The notes under the pieces: model-generated | What the model saw: only the letters and a program-made list of their open reading frames with translations | What the model was told of the DNA's origin: nothing | Databases searched by the model: none | Source: Lachnoclostridium phytofermentans ISDg | Lineage (GTDB): Bacteria > Bacillota > Clostridia > Lachnospirales > Lachnospiraceae | Reading direction: 5' to 3' | DNA: 64,000 nt | Assembly: GCF_000018685.1 (NCBI RefSeq) | Contig: NC_010001.1 | Span: 2,930,001-2,994,000 of the forward strand | Part shown: piece after piece, positions 35,231 to 44,153 of the stretch | Numbering within the stretch: the first letter of the stretch is position 1 | Layout of the letters: each line of letters starts with the position of its first letter | Program-made: the position numbers and the translations under genes

Positions 35231-35323
35231 GTAATTTTCTTTACACTTAAAATTTTTTTCTTTACATATAAAAACTCTATTTAATAAGGTTAAATTAATT
35301 CCAGTTAATATCCGTAGGAGAAC

Positions 35324-35683
35324 CTAATTTGTATGAATCTTTAAATACTCTCGTAAATAAACAACATTTCCATCTGGATCATAGAAACTCATATTACGAG
35401 TCCCCCAAGGCCTTATGGTAGGTTCTTCTTTGATTTTTGCTCCTAGCTTTTTTACCTTTTCATATTCCTTTTCTATATCTTCTACTGTAAAAGCAATACA
35501 GATGTTTTGATTATTGTTATTTTTCGCACTTCCATCATCATAGATTGTTAACACCGTTTCCTCTCCGAGGATTGTCTGATGTACAGCATCGTCACTATTA
35601 TTCTCAACCTCGAGTAATGCTTTGTAAAACTCCGACATACGAACCACATGATTCGTTAATAGTGAAACTTCTCCAAGTCTCAT
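35324..35683 (-). CDS. VOC-family (glyoxalase/dioxygenase fold) protein
   Basis: This 119-residue protein has a single vicinal-oxygen-chelate domain. It begins MRLGEVSLLTNHVVRMSEFYKALL, cut here to the hallmark VVRMSEFYKALL, and ends with RNMSFYDPDGNVVYLREYL, carrying the metal-ligand Glu. Related small VOC proteins include glyoxalase I-like enzymes and antibiotic-binding resistance proteins; no substrate can be assigned. The ATG overlaps the TGA of a short upstream open stretch as ATGA, a sign of former or present coupling. Confidence 0.8.
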   Translation of the reverse strand: MRLGEVSLLTNHVVRMSEFYKALLEVENNSDDAVHQTILGEETVLTIYDDGSAKNNNNQNICIAFTVEDIEKEYEKVKKLGAKIKEEPTIRPWGTRNMSFYDPDGNVVYLREYLKIHTN

Positions 35684-35820
35684 ATAATTTCCGTCCCTCC
35701 TTTTCGAATAGTCGTAAAACGAAATGCGTCCCCATAAGTTCCATCCCCATATTCTGCTTCAGAACATTTTACAAATGATCGGTTATCAAACGTTTCCCTT
35801 GGATTATTGCTTGTTACTAA
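35680..35820 (-). pseudogene. Possible gene fragment fused by ATGA to the VOC gene
   Basis: A 46-codon open stretch ends in the TGA that overlaps the VOC start. Its predicted text (NPRETFDNRSFVKCSEAEYG, then DGTYGDAFRFTTIRKGG) looks coding and uses normal codons, but there is no in-frame ATG/GTG/TTG with a ribosome site after the upstream TGA at 35821-35823. An ATG in another frame at about 35824 starts only six codons. It may be the 3' end of a frameshifted small gene. Confidence 0.35.
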
Positions 35821-35827
35821 TCATTTG

Positions 35828-36631
35828 TTATTTTCGTTTATAAAATCTCCGAATTAGTAAGATAGTTCCTGCAGCCACTGCTACAACTAAAACTGCTGCT
35901 GATAGAAACGGTAGATTCTTCCCATCCTTAAGTCCCCACTCTGGTTCAACCGGCGGGATAAGGTCTCCCTTCACAATTTTTCGTACTGGAAGATCCTCAT
36001 TTTCTGGATCACTTATGCAAACCCAGGCATTTACTTGCCCTAAATGATATTGGATATATCCCCAAGTCTGACCTTGTTCGTCAGTATAAACAGAAGTAAT
36101 ACGACTTGGATCAAACTCCTTAAATCTCTTTGCAATCTCTCCTGACCCAGGATATGACCATACAAATATTTCTTTCTTTATCTGATACTGCTCAAACTCA
36201 CCTTGGTATTCTTTTAGCTCACTGATATGGTCATCACAAAACGCTATCCCATCATATTTTAAGAGGCAATCTTTTTCTGGAATCCATCCTTTTTTGTAAG
36301 AAACAGAACCATCTTCTGCATAGATAGGTACTAGACAATAAACCCATGCAGAATTTTGCTTATCATAGGAAAAGCTAACGTAAAATTCCGTCCCATTTGT
36401 CACCTTATCAACGATTAATTTTGATTCGGGGTTTACATAGATGCTACTATAACCTTCCTCCCCATTTGCGATAAATGACCTACTTACATAAGTACAAGAA
36501 CTTCTATGGCTTCTGTAAAATGCATCATCAGGTTCTATAATAAGATCTGCTTTCGCTGTTTTACTTGCTAAAAAGAATATAAATAGGAATAACATAAACC
36601 AGGTCATCCATCTCGTTGATTTTCTTAACAT
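35828..36631 (-). CDS. Exported SH3-like membrane-anchored protein of unknown function
   Basis: From the ATG at 36631 (GGAGG upstream) the protein has 267 residues. A signal peptide (about 1-29, FMLFLFIFFLASKTAKA) is followed by a roughly 200-residue extracellular part and a C-terminal membrane segment LSAAVLVVAVAAGTILLI with a basic tail. The outer part has two SH3-like stretches (TEFYVSFSYDKQNSAWVYC and RITSVYTDEQGQTWGYIQY). I do not recognise a named family. It is 66 bp downstream of a small membrane protein gene and probably in one transcript with it. Confidence 0.72.
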   Translation of the reverse strand: MLRKSTRWMTWFMLFLFIFFLASKTAKADLIIEPDDAFYRSHRSSCTYVSRSFIANGEEGYSSIYVNPESKLIVDKVTNGTEFYVSFSYDKQNSAWVYCLVPIYAEDGSVSYKKGWIPEKDCLLKYDGIAFCDDHISELKEYQGEFEQYQIKKEIFVWSYPGSGEIAKRFKEFDPSRITSVYTDEQGQTWGYIQYHLGQVNAWVCISDPENEDLPVRKIVKGDLIPPVEPEWGLKDGKNLPFLSAAVLVVAVAAGTILLIRRFYKRK

Positions 36632-36697
36632 ATAAAACCTCCATTCATCACCTACTATTTTGGGCGGTAGCACTATTACACACCCTATCTTTCCCTA

Positions 36698-37045
36698 TTA
36701 AAGAAACCAGTTGATAAACCATCCTATGAGAAAAGAGCAAGCATTTACCATAAAACTAAATAATACTGGATTTTGAATCTGCTTTGCATATTTCTTGTAA
36801 AAAAACGCCTCAATTCCAATCACAAGTAATTCCAAAGGAAGCTTAACAAGAAGTCCATGAAAGGAAACTGAAACAAGCAACCAGGTATGTATTAGAACTA
36901 CAGGAGGATTCGTAAGTACATTAACTAGGAAAATCAATATATAATCTTTCTTATATCGTACTCCGTAGCAAAATGCAAAAACAACTTCAATTAGAATCGT
37001 AAGTACCAAGGATAATAACAAGATGCGTATGATTTCAAGATACAT
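36698..37045 (-). CDS. Small membrane protein, unknown
   Basis: The protein has 115 residues and about four hydrophobic segments (LLLSLVLTILIEVVFAF, IFLVNVLTNPPVVLIHTWLL, LELLVIGIEAFFY, FMVNACSFLIGWFI). NVLTNPPV resembles a short motif seen in uncharacterised clostridial membrane proteins; no function can be given. It overlaps the MFS gene by 11 bp upstream and precedes the exported SH3-like protein, so the three are likely one operon. Confidence 0.7.
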   Translation of the reverse strand: MYLEIIRILLLSLVLTILIEVVFAFCYGVRYKKDYILIFLVNVLTNPPVVLIHTWLLVSVSFHGLLVKLPLELLVIGIEAFFYKKYAKQIQNPVLFSFMVNACSFLIGWFINWFL

Positions 37046-38117
37046 TCTTTTCCCCTTTACAATAACAGAGCAATATCAACAAAGATACTACCGTAATGAT
37101 GCTAGCAATCCCCACATGTGTGATTGGTATCTTATTAAGATAGTATGGTAAATATCCTAAGAAAAGTGCAAATGTAAGTATTCCAAATGCAAATCCCTTC
37201 GCATTTGGAAGGATTTGCGATATGATATGTAATGTTATTGGCATTGTCATGTTAAATAAAAATATAGCCATTACGCCAAATAACGGATGTTGCGCCATTG
37301 AAAAAAATATAGCAGCAAATAAAAGTGAAATAGTGATCGTGTTTTTTCTACCAAAGGTATCGCTAAATATCCCTCCAAAGGCTTTTCCAAAAACTACACC
37401 ACAAATATATAGTATGCCAAAAGCATAGGTAGATTTCCACGGAAAGGTTAAGGCAATACCCATATAAGAACGTAATCCAACTACAATCATAAGTCCGACT
37501 ATCATAAGCAACCCTTTATAAAACTCATTATGATTATCACCTTCTTCCCCCCTATTGTTTGGTAATACAAAGTCAAAATCAACAGGAGGATTTTCAGTAA
37601 CGAAGGTATTTCGTTTTATCGCATTATGTAACAGAATGATAAAAGATAAAATGATTAGGACACCTAACACCCAATAAATAGGTATACTTTTTTCTCTGCC
37701 AAGCATTCCGCCGAAATAAATTCCAAAAGCACCTGGTGACACAAAGATACCAAGAGTTGAAGCCCTTCCTTTACTTGCATTCATTACTTCTATACCACCA
37801 CCGATATGAAACAGTGCATTCCCTGTTCCCGCCAATATCGCTAGAAGTAAAAATGGAATAAATGGAAGATACGAGGCGATAACAAAAGCAAATCCTAGTA
37901 AAACAACTGTCACATTTCGATTTAGCTTATCTGCTAGCAAACCAATCGGCATCTGAAGAGCAAACGCACAGAAGTTATAAACCAAGATTGACAGCCACCA
38001 CATTCGATCAAGGCTTAAGGTGTGAAAAACGATGTAGGCACATGCAAAGTCGATAACAAAATGTGCAAATGAAAAGATATGTACTGACCTGATGAGCTTA
38101 TACAAAACTTTTTTCAT
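37035..38117 (-). CDS. Major facilitator superfamily transporter
   Basis: This 360-residue transporter has about eleven to twelve membrane segments. The MFS loop 2-3 motif is visible as GLLADKLNRNVTVV (about 60), and a second-half equivalent as GGIFSDTFGRKNTITI (about 245). A Gly-rich GTGNALFHIGGGIEV stretch resembles drug/sugar-type exporters. The substrate is unknown. The gene is divergent from an acyltransferase gene, with a perfect GTGAAAAATC/GATTTTTCAC hairpin in the shared 227-bp gap. Confidence 0.85.
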   Translation of the reverse strand: MKKVLYKLIRSVHIFSFAHFVIDFACAYIVFHTLSLDRMWWLSILVYNFCAFALQMPIGLLADKLNRNVTVVLLGFAFVIASYLPFIPFLLLAILAGTGNALFHIGGGIEVMNASKGRASTLGIFVSPGAFGIYFGGMLGREKSIPIYWVLGVLIILSFIILLHNAIKRNTFVTENPPVDFDFVLPNNRGEEGDNHNEFYKGLLMIVGLMIVVGLRSYMGIALTFPWKSTYAFGILYICGVVFGKAFGGIFSDTFGRKNTITISLLFAAIFFSMAQHPLFGVMAIFLFNMTMPITLHIISQILPNAKGFAFGILTFALFLGYLPYYLNKIPITHVGIASIITVVSLLILLCYCKGEKNVS

Positions 38118-38241
38118 ATCAATTTCCTCTTTTCTTTTTCTACAATCAGAGATTACGTTTAACGATTGACTTAATTATAGCAAATATGCCCAATTATTCC
38201 AACTTACATTTTCCTTACGCTCATACCTGCTCGATATCCGC

Positions 38242-38263
38242 GTGAAAAATCTTGATTTTTCAC
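38242..38263. repeat. 10-bp perfect hairpin in a divergent promoter region
   Basis: GTGAAAAATC-TT-GATTTTTCAC lies 12 bp upstream of the -35 of the acyltransferase promoter, suitable as an operator or a cruciform. Confidence 0.55.
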
Positions 38264-38274
38264 ACTAATAAAGA

Positions 38275-38303
38275 TTGATAGCTTAAGAGGTTCGAGATAT
38301 AAT
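38275..38303 (+). promoter_or_regulatory. Promoter of the acyltransferase-domain gene
   Basis: TTGATA (38275-38280) and TATAAT (38298-38303) are 17 bases apart, 41 bp before the ATG. Confidence 0.8.
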
Positions 38304-38344
38304 GTATCATGAAATGCTAATTCATAGCTAAGAAAGGAAAGATT

Positions 38345-39244
38345 ATGATTGACTATTTTATAGATTTTTTTGAAAAGTATGATTATCCGAAACAAGCCAT
38401 CAAAGATTTGCTCTCCTCCTATCAAACTTTACTCTCCAATCAAGATGCTTATTCCATATTTGAGGCCATAGTTAAGCAATATGAGTTGGATGATAGATTT
38501 ATAATTAAAAATTGTTATCCACAATTAGAGGAGGTTGCTAGTAAAACAAATCTCAGTCCTTATACCATTTATCTCCTCTTCTTTCTTTCTCTATCTAAAA
38601 TAACGAAAGAAAAATACATAGCAAAAAATTATTCCATTGAAATATTTTATGAATCCATGGCCGATTTAAAATATAAGATGTTAGAGTGTTATAAAATAAA
38701 TAATATTTACGGAAATCGCGTTCCATGGTGGGAAGATGGATTTTTTGATTTAACCCGTGTAGCTCTTGGACGTCTGCAATATGAAATTGTTGAACAGGAT
38801 ACCACTCTTGTTATTGGCGGTCATTTGATTTCTAAAGGAGATTCTGTAATCAACATGCACATCCCGTCAAGTGGTCCATTGACCGTACAAGATTGCATGG
38901 ACTCCTTTTGTAAAGCTGCGGAGTTTTATAAAGAATATTTTAAAGAGCGCCCTACTGTGTTTGTATGTCACTCTTGGTTGCTATTTCCACATCACTTAGA
39001 GTTTCTTCCAAAGGATTCAAACATTCTTAACTTTATGAAATTATTTACCATATATAATACAGAATTTGATGAAAAGAAATCTGATTTATGGAGAATTTTT
39101 TATAATGAAGAAAATAAACCTATTTCAGAATTACCTAGAACTACATCATTGCAGCGTGCTTACGCAGACTGGTTACTAAACAGCAAACCAGTAGGCTGCG
39201 GTAAAGGTATTTTCTTGTTTCAGGATGGCAAGATAATTTCATAG
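38345..39244 (+). CDS. Acyltransferase-domain protein (DUF5596-like)
   Basis: The protein has 299 residues. Its N-terminal helical part (about 1-130) and C-terminal GNAT-like part (about 130-299) match the two-part clostridial acyltransferase family I know as DUF5596. Features include RVALGRLQYEI, a GGHLISKGDSVINMHIPSSGPL strand-loop cut here to INMHIPSSGPL, and CHSWLLFPHHLEFLP. Substrate and role are unknown. It stands alone, with its own promoter and a perfect 16-bp terminator hairpin downstream. Confidence 0.7.
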   Translation: MIDYFIDFFEKYDYPKQAIKDLLSSYQTLLSNQDAYSIFEAIVKQYELDDRFIIKNCYPQLEEVASKTNLSPYTIYLLFFLSLSKITKEKYIAKNYSIEIFYESMADLKYKMLECYKINNIYGNRVPWWEDGFFDLTRVALGRLQYEIVEQDTTLVIGGHLISKGDSVINMHIPSSGPLTVQDCMDSFCKAAEFYKEYFKERPTVFVCHSWLLFPHHLEFLPKDSNILNFMKLFTIYNTEFDEKKSDLWRIFYNEENKPISELPRTTSLQRAYADWLLNSKPVGCGKGIFLFQDGKIIS

Positions 39245-39255
39245 ATAATGATTTG

Positions 39256-39306
39256 AAAAGCTGATTTTCCTAAAGTATAATTACTTAGCCAGGAAAATCA
39301 GCTTTT
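39256..39306. terminator. Bidirectional terminator, 16-bp perfect stem
   Basis: AAAAGCTGATTTTCCT (39256-39271) pairs with 39291-39306. It separates the plus-strand acyltransferase gene from the minus-strand dioxygenase gene. Confidence 0.9.
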
Positions 39307-39330
39307 CTTATATTCTTAATATATAGGATT

Positions 39331-40092
39331 TTAGAACTCAAAAGCCAGATACGTAAGTGTTCCAAAGTTATAACTACGATGAAGTAATTTCGGTTCCTTT
39401 TTCTGCCCGCTTCCAAGAGCAATGAATAACGGAACAATATGTTCTTCTCTGGGAACAGCTAATTTCGCATGAGGGGCTAAGTTCTGATAAGAAAATAACT
39501 CCTCAAGGTTCTTGTTTTCTATCTTTTCAACTAACCAATCATCAAATTCCACTGCCCAGCGAATTGGCTCCTTTACATCAGCTAGAGTACTCAGATTATG
39601 AACGGTTGAGCCGCTGCCAATAATGAGGATGTCCTCTTTCGCAAGGGGCTTTAATGCTTCTCCTATTTTGTATTGCTCCTCCATAGGCATAAATGGATTC
39701 ACAGAAATTTGTATCACAGGTATCTCTGCTTCCGGATACATGAGATACAAGATATCCCATGTTCCATGATCAAGTCCTCTCTTTTCATCAAGACAACTCT
39801 CAATGCCCTTATTTTCAAGCAGACTTTTTACTTTTAGAGCTATTTCCGGAGATCCTTTTGCTAAATATTTAAGAGCATATAGTTCTTTGGGAAAACCATA
39901 AAAATCATAAATCATGTCATAAACGCCATTAATCGAAGAAATTGTGGTAATTTCATTTTCCCAGTGTGCTGTAAAAACAACAATCGCTTTTGGTTTAATT
40001 TTAGAACTATATTCTTTTAAAAATGCGGTATATTCGTTCTTCTCAAATACGATGGATGGACCACCATGACATATAAATAAAGATGGTAACAT
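39331..40092 (-). CDS. DODA-type extradiol ring-cleavage dioxygenase (YgiD-like)
   Basis: This 253-residue protein belongs to the LigB superfamily. The metal-binding His residues appear in LFICHGGPS (about 5-13), FTAHWEN (about 40-46), GLDHGTWDIL (about 105-115) and a late RSYNFGTLTYLAFEF end. Relatives open catechol-type rings such as L-DOPA (YgiD in E. coli). An oxygen-using enzyme is odd in a strict anaerobe; its real substrate is unknown. It is transcribed alone. Confidence 0.88.
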   Translation of the reverse strand: MLPSLFICHGGPSIVFEKNEYTAFLKEYSSKIKPKAIVVFTAHWENEITTISSINGVYDMIYDFYGFPKELYALKYLAKGSPEIALKVKSLLENKGIESCLDEKRGLDHGTWDILYLMYPEAEIPVIQISVNPFMPMEEQYKIGEALKPLAKEDILIIGSGSTVHNLSTLADVKEPIRWAVEFDDWLVEKIENKNLEELFSYQNLAPHAKLAVPREEHIVPLFIALGSGQKKEPKLLHRSYNFGTLTYLAFEF

Positions 40093-40172
40093 GTCTATAT
40101 TCCTCCTTTCTGATTTGTTTTATTTTTTATATTTCATATTATATATGCAATCTGTTATTTCTAGATTAACCA

Positions 40173-40306
40173 GTTCTATTTACTAATTCTCTTTTCTAAC
40201 TCTTTTTATTAACTCTATTTATTAACTCTATTTGTTAACTCTATTTGCTAATTCTCTTTGCTAACTCTATTTTATTACACTATTTTATTACTCTATTTAA
40301 CTATTC
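40173..40306. repeat. 13-bp tandem array ending at the GNAT stop codon
   Basis: About ten units of the type TAACTCTATTTGT (variants with ATTCTCTTTGC) lie between the dioxygenase and the GNAT gene. The last unit runs into the GNAT stop codon at 40301-40303. Confidence 0.88.
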
Positions 40307-41149
40307 CACTTTTAATAGCATTTCATACTGTCCTACATATGAGGTAAAACCCACTTTAAACAAAAAGTCCTCCACTGACTTTAACGGTGTTTCAATATTA
40401 AGTATACTTAGTTTTAAGGCTTCTGTATTCTTAGCTAGCTCTGTAACAATATTGCTTGCAATCCCTTTCCCTCGATGTTCTTTATGGACAGCAATTTGAG
40501 GTATGTCACCAGTCCTTTTATCGATGATTCCATAGCCAATGATTATGTTATCATTTCTTACTATAGCATAATGAAAGTCTTCCGGTACCGCTTTTACGGA
40601 TTCAATGGAATTCTGCCAAGATGGTCTAAAATCCCAGAATTCCTTTAACATTTCTAAATCGATACTTTCCACACTTTCTACGCTATATGCAGTTTTTTGA
40701 GACAAATTGTTCTTATCTAAATGGTAACAAGAAAATGTTCTTTGAATTTCAAATCCCTGCTTCTGATATAATAATACAGCGGATTGATTGTTCTGCAATA
40801 CTTCCAGCAGATACTGATCAATGCCTCTTTCTCTCATTCTTTCTTTGACTTGTTGTAGCATTTCACTTGTAACACCACGTCTTCTATAGTCTGCTATCAC
40901 GCCTGTCCCAAGGTCATATACAGTTTTCTTCCCATTCCAATCACGAAAACCATTTAAAACAAATGCAATTAATCTCTCGTCCTCAAATGCTCCTATCGAG
41001 AGTGTAGGATCAAATCCCCTCCGTTTTAGCATCTGTTGAAACTTCCAAAAAGGTAAATCAATTTTAACTTGATAATCAGAAAATGCTTCTACAAAGGCAA
41101 TATGTATTGTTTCTAATTTTACATTCTCTAACATTCTATAGCAAATCAT
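40301..41149 (-). CDS. Tandem-domain GNAT N-acetyltransferase
   Basis: This 282-residue protein carries two GNAT domains. The first (about 1-150) has the acetyl-CoA loop DYRRRGVTSEML, and the second (about 175-282) has HKEHRGKGIASNI, each matching the R/Q-x-x-G-x-G/A pattern. Such tandem GNATs acetylate small amines or antibiotics; no substrate can be assigned. The start is kept at 41149 (MICYRM); a later ATG (MLENVKL) is possible. A 13-bp tandem array begins at its stop codon. Confidence 0.85.
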   Translation of the reverse strand: MICYRMLENVKLETIHIAFVEAFSDYQVKIDLPFWKFQQMLKRRGFDPTLSIGAFEDERLIAFVLNGFRDWNGKKTVYDLGTGVIADYRRRGVTSEMLQQVKERMRERGIDQYLLEVLQNNQSAVLLYQKQGFEIQRTFSCYHLDKNNLSQKTAYSVESVESIDLEMLKEFWDFRPSWQNSIESVKAVPEDFHYAIVRNDNIIIGYGIIDKRTGDIPQIAVHKEHRGKGIASNIVTELAKNTEALKLSILNIETPLKSVEDFLFKVGFTSYVGQYEMLLKVE

Positions 41150-41253
41150 TTTTTCCCTCCGTTACTATAATTTAGTGTACTTTGTGACGATTAGATTCAA
41201 GCTCAATATCTTAACGCCTTTTATAATAATACTACCTACGAATAAATAAGAAA

Positions 41254-41297
41254 AGAGATATAAGAATTAATTATCCTATAATAATTCTTATATCTCT
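41254..41297 (-). terminator. Terminator after gapN, 16-bp perfect stem
   Basis: AGAGATATAAGAATTA (41254-41269) pairs with 41282-41297, loop 12. TTTTCTTATTTATT follows on the minus strand. Confidence 0.85.
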
Positions 41298-41305
41298 ATA
41301 TCCTA

Positions 41306-42706
41306 TTAATGTAAATTAATAACTGTTGCTTTAGGACGTGTCATAGTTTCAATGGAATAACGGATTCCTTGCGTACCGAGACCTGAGGATTTTACCCCCA
41401 AGAATGGGAAGTGATCTGGTCCACGTTCTGTTTTATTATTAATTTGTACAGTACCAACTTCTAATTTATCTGCAACTGAGAAAGCATCATTAATATTTTG
41501 AGTAAATACAGCACTTTGTAATCCATAATCCGATTCGTTAGCAATTTTAATTGCTTCCTCAACGGTTTTAACTCTCATAACAGGTAATACAGGACCAAAT
41601 GGTTCTTCCCAGGCAATTCTCATATCAGTTGTAACATTATCAAATAGTGTTGGAGTTATTAAGTTTCCACTTCTCTTTCCACCAGTAATTAAAGTTGCCC
41701 CTTTATTAAGAGCATCCTCAATCAAGCCACAAACAAAATCAGCCGCTTTTTCGCTGATGAGTGGTACAATCGTAACATCCTTTTCAGAAGGATTTCCTGT
41801 CTTTAATTGTTCAACCAGTACTTTCATCTTTTCAATCAAAGAATCTGCTATAGTTTCATCTGCTAAAATTCGTTTCACGGCTGTACATCTTTGCCCGGAA
41901 TAAGAATAACCTCCAGCAACAATATTTTTTGCTGCAAGATCTAAGTCAGCATCTTTTAAAACAATGGCAGCATCTTTTCCACCAAGCTCCATCATAACTG
42001 GAACCATCGATGTGATTTCAGAAATATGTTTACCAACTTCCGTACTTCCAGTAAAGTTAATAAAATCAACGCCTTTATGCGTTACTACATAGTCACCTAT
42101 TTCGGAACCTTTTCCGGTGATTACTGATAAAACACCTTCTGGAATACCAGCCTTATAAAACAAATTCGCTAGATAAACACCACTTAAGGAACCTTGTGTT
42201 GCAGGCTTAAAGACAACCGTATTGCCACCAACTAATGCAGGCGCTATTTTGGAAGCTGCTAGATTCACTGGGTAATTAAATGGAGAAATTGCTAGTACTA
42301 CACCCAAAGGAACTCTGGTAACCATGGATATTTTATCTTGACTAAATCCCGGAAAACGGTCACTTTGAATAGTTTCTCCTTGCATACTTTTCGCTATATC
42401 TGTAGTAAATCGTATAAAATCTGCTGTTCTTGAAACTTCGGAACGCGCTGACTTTTCATCCTTTGCTATTTCTTTCATAAGTAATGCAGAGAGTTCATCG
42501 ATATGTTCCATTAACAAGTCTGCAACTTTATTAATTCTATCTGCCTTTTCAAAAAGAGGTATCTCCTTCCATTCCTTAAATGCTTTTCTGGCTTCTTCTA
42601 ACTTTTCGTCCACCTGTTGTTTAGTCATTGCAGGAACTGTTCCCAATAATTCATTATCGATGGGTGATCTAATCTCTATTTGATGATCTGTATAATTTTC
42701 CTTCAT
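41306..42706 (-). CDS. gapN: NADP-dependent non-phosphorylating glyceraldehyde-3-phosphate dehydrogenase
   Basis: The enzyme oxidises glyceraldehyde 3-phosphate directly to 3-phosphoglycerate, making NADPH rather than ATP. From the ATG at 42706 (AAGGAGTGATACA upstream) it has 466 residues. The aldehyde-dehydrogenase signatures are present: SPFNYPVNLAASKIAPAL, GSTEVGKHI, MELGGKDAAIVL with the general-base Glu, and SGQRCTAVKRIL with nucleophile Cys274. These stretches read like streptococcal GapN rather than a generic aldehyde dehydrogenase. It is a single gene. Confidence 0.9.
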   Translation of the reverse strand: MKENYTDHQIEIRSPIDNELLGTVPAMTKQQVDEKLEEARKAFKEWKEIPLFEKADRINKVADLLMEHIDELSALLMKEIAKDEKSARSEVSRTADFIRFTTDIAKSMQGETIQSDRFPGFSQDKISMVTRVPLGVVLAISPFNYPVNLAASKIAPALVGGNTVVFKPATQGSLSGVYLANLFYKAGIPEGVLSVITGKGSEIGDYVVTHKGVDFINFTGSTEVGKHISEITSMVPVMMELGGKDAAIVLKDADLDLAAKNIVAGGYSYSGQRCTAVKRILADETIADSLIEKMKVLVEQLKTGNPSEKDVTIVPLISEKAADFVCGLIEDALNKGATLITGGKRSGNLITPTLFDNVTTDMRIAWEEPFGPVLPVMRVKTVEEAIKIANESDYGLQSAVFTQNINDAFSVADKLEVGTVQINNKTERGPDHFPFLGVKSSGLGTQGIRYSIETMTRPKATVINLH

Positions 42707-42739
42707 TGTATCACTCCTTTCAAAAGTGTCATATATCAT

Positions 42740-43238
42740 TCTTACGCTTTTTTTTGATTTTAATTCATGACTATTGTTATTGTATATGTTTATAGTAAGA
42801 AATCATGACCATTCTTAAGAAAAATTTTTTATTAAATACAAGATAAATTAGATTCATTACTATTTTTATAAAATAAATCTAACAATTGCTGTGTACTAAT
42901 ATCAATATACTTCCATAAGAAGCATATGTCAATTCAATTTCTTCTTTCTACTTTTCTTTCTGCCAAACACTTAAAGAGTAGATTTTCCTTATCTTTTATA
43001 GGCTTTAATTAAAATTCCTGTATGTAACTACCTATTTTTATCTTAAATAATAGATCTATAGGTAGTATAGACTTGAATATTAATATTAATTTCTATTACT
43101 ATTATCCTTGTAAAATATCAAATTATGTAAATTCATTTGTTATCTCTTAAGAATTAATATTATCAAGAAATAAGTTTAATATATTTAATTTTAAAATTAA
43201 TTATTTTAATATAGTGATTAATATTTTTAATTATGTTA
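42740..43238. other. AT-rich divergent spacer between gapN and the DUF2089 operon
   Basis: I see no gene in this stretch. It has an ACTACCTAT/ATAGGTAGT hairpin (43027-43035 and 43058-43066) and CATGAC in two copies about 33 bp apart upstream of gapN. Confidence 0.5.
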
Positions 43239-43267
43239 TTGACATATTTAATTCTGAGTTGTATATT
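43239..43267 (+). promoter_or_regulatory. Promoter of the DUF2089 operon
   Basis: TTGACA (43239-43244) and TATATT (43262-43267) are 17 bases apart, 33 bp before the chosen ATG. Confidence 0.85.
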
Positions 43268-43300
43268 GTAATTAAATAATACTACAGGATGGTGAAAACA

Positions 43301-43690
43301 ATGAAATACAAAGCTCCAGGTAAATGCCCCGTATGTGGTGAAAAACTTTCCATTACAAAACTCGGTTGTCCCAAGTGCTCCACATCCATCGAAGGAGATT
43401 TCCAACCTTGTGAATTCTGCCGTCTTCCAGAAGAAGAACTCGAGTTTGTCAAAGTATTCATAAAATGCCGCGGCAATATTAAGGATGTAGAGAAAGAACT
43501 TGGTATCTCTTATCCTACGGTTCGTGGCAAACTAGATTCTGTCATAAGAGGTCTTGGATATGAAGTATCCTCAAAAGAATTGATTAAGGAAAACGAAGAT
43601 AAAACAGTCGCTAAGAATGAAATACTTGACCTGTTATCAAAGGGTGAAATCTCCCCGAAAGAAGCGACGGAACGAATTAAGAATCTATAA
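43301..43690 (+). CDS. DUF2089 zinc-ribbon/helix-turn-helix protein with SHOCT-like tail
   Basis: From the ATG at 43301 the protein has 129 residues. An N-terminal zinc ribbon has two Cys pairs (CPVCGEKL and CPKCSTS) plus CEFC. A helix-turn-helix follows: RGNIKDVEKELGISYPTVRGKLD, with SYPTVRGKLD as the recognition part. The C-terminal 22 residues (LLSKGEISPKEATERI) form a short SHOCT-like motif. DUF2089 proteins resemble regulators; this one probably controls the operon it heads. AGGATGGTG precedes the ATG; the ATG at 43289 is within that site. Confidence 0.85.
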   Translation: MKYKAPGKCPVCGEKLSITKLGCPKCSTSIEGDFQPCEFCRLPEEELEFVKVFIKCRGNIKDVEKELGISYPTVRGKLDSVIRGLGYEVSSKELIKENEDKTVAKNEILDLLSKGEISPKEATERIKNL

Positions 43691-43709
43691 TTATTAGGAG
43701 GTCCAATCT

Positions 43710-44153
43710 ATGAGTGAACAACAAAAAATATTAGAACTGATTGAAAAAGGACAGATTACTGCTGCCGAAGGTATGGAGCTTTTAGAAGCTCTGAATGTGA
43801 CAAAGGAATCAGAAACAATTCACAAGGTTGAATCCGTAACAACCACAAAGCGCAACTATAGATTCCTTAAGGTTAAGGTCACCTCGGATAATAATTCCGT
43901 TAATGTTAACGTAAATGTTCCGCTACGTCTGCTGACCACAATTGGTGAAATTGCTGACAAGATGACTAATGTGGTTCCTGCAGATGCCAGAAGGGAGATG
44001 GAATCGAAAGGAATTGACATTTCCAGCATCGATTTTGCAAAAATAATCGAGGAGATTATAAACGGTACCTTAGATGATCCGAATATCGTTGATGTGGAGG
44101 CCTGGGATGAAAGTCATAAGGCAATGGTAAAGGTGAGAGTATATGTCGATTAA
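43710..44153 (+). CDS. SHOCT-like domain protein (YvlB-related)
   Basis: The protein has 147 residues. It opens with a SHOCT-like helix pair (ILELIEKGQITAAEGMELLEAL), the same motif that ends the previous protein. A beta-rich part with NVNVNVPLRLL follows, resembling the N-terminal part of YvlB-type proteins (DUF4097 neighbours). Function is unknown; the B. subtilis yvlABCD operon is linked to cell-envelope stress. AGGAGG lies upstream. It overlaps the next gene by 11 bp. Confidence 0.75.
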   Translation: MSEQQKILELIEKGQITAAEGMELLEALNVTKESETIHKVESVTTTKRNYRFLKVKVTSDNNSVNVNVNVPLRLLTTIGEIADKMTNVVPADARREMESKGIDISSIDFAKIIEEIINGTLDDPNIVDVEAWDESHKAMVKVRVYVD

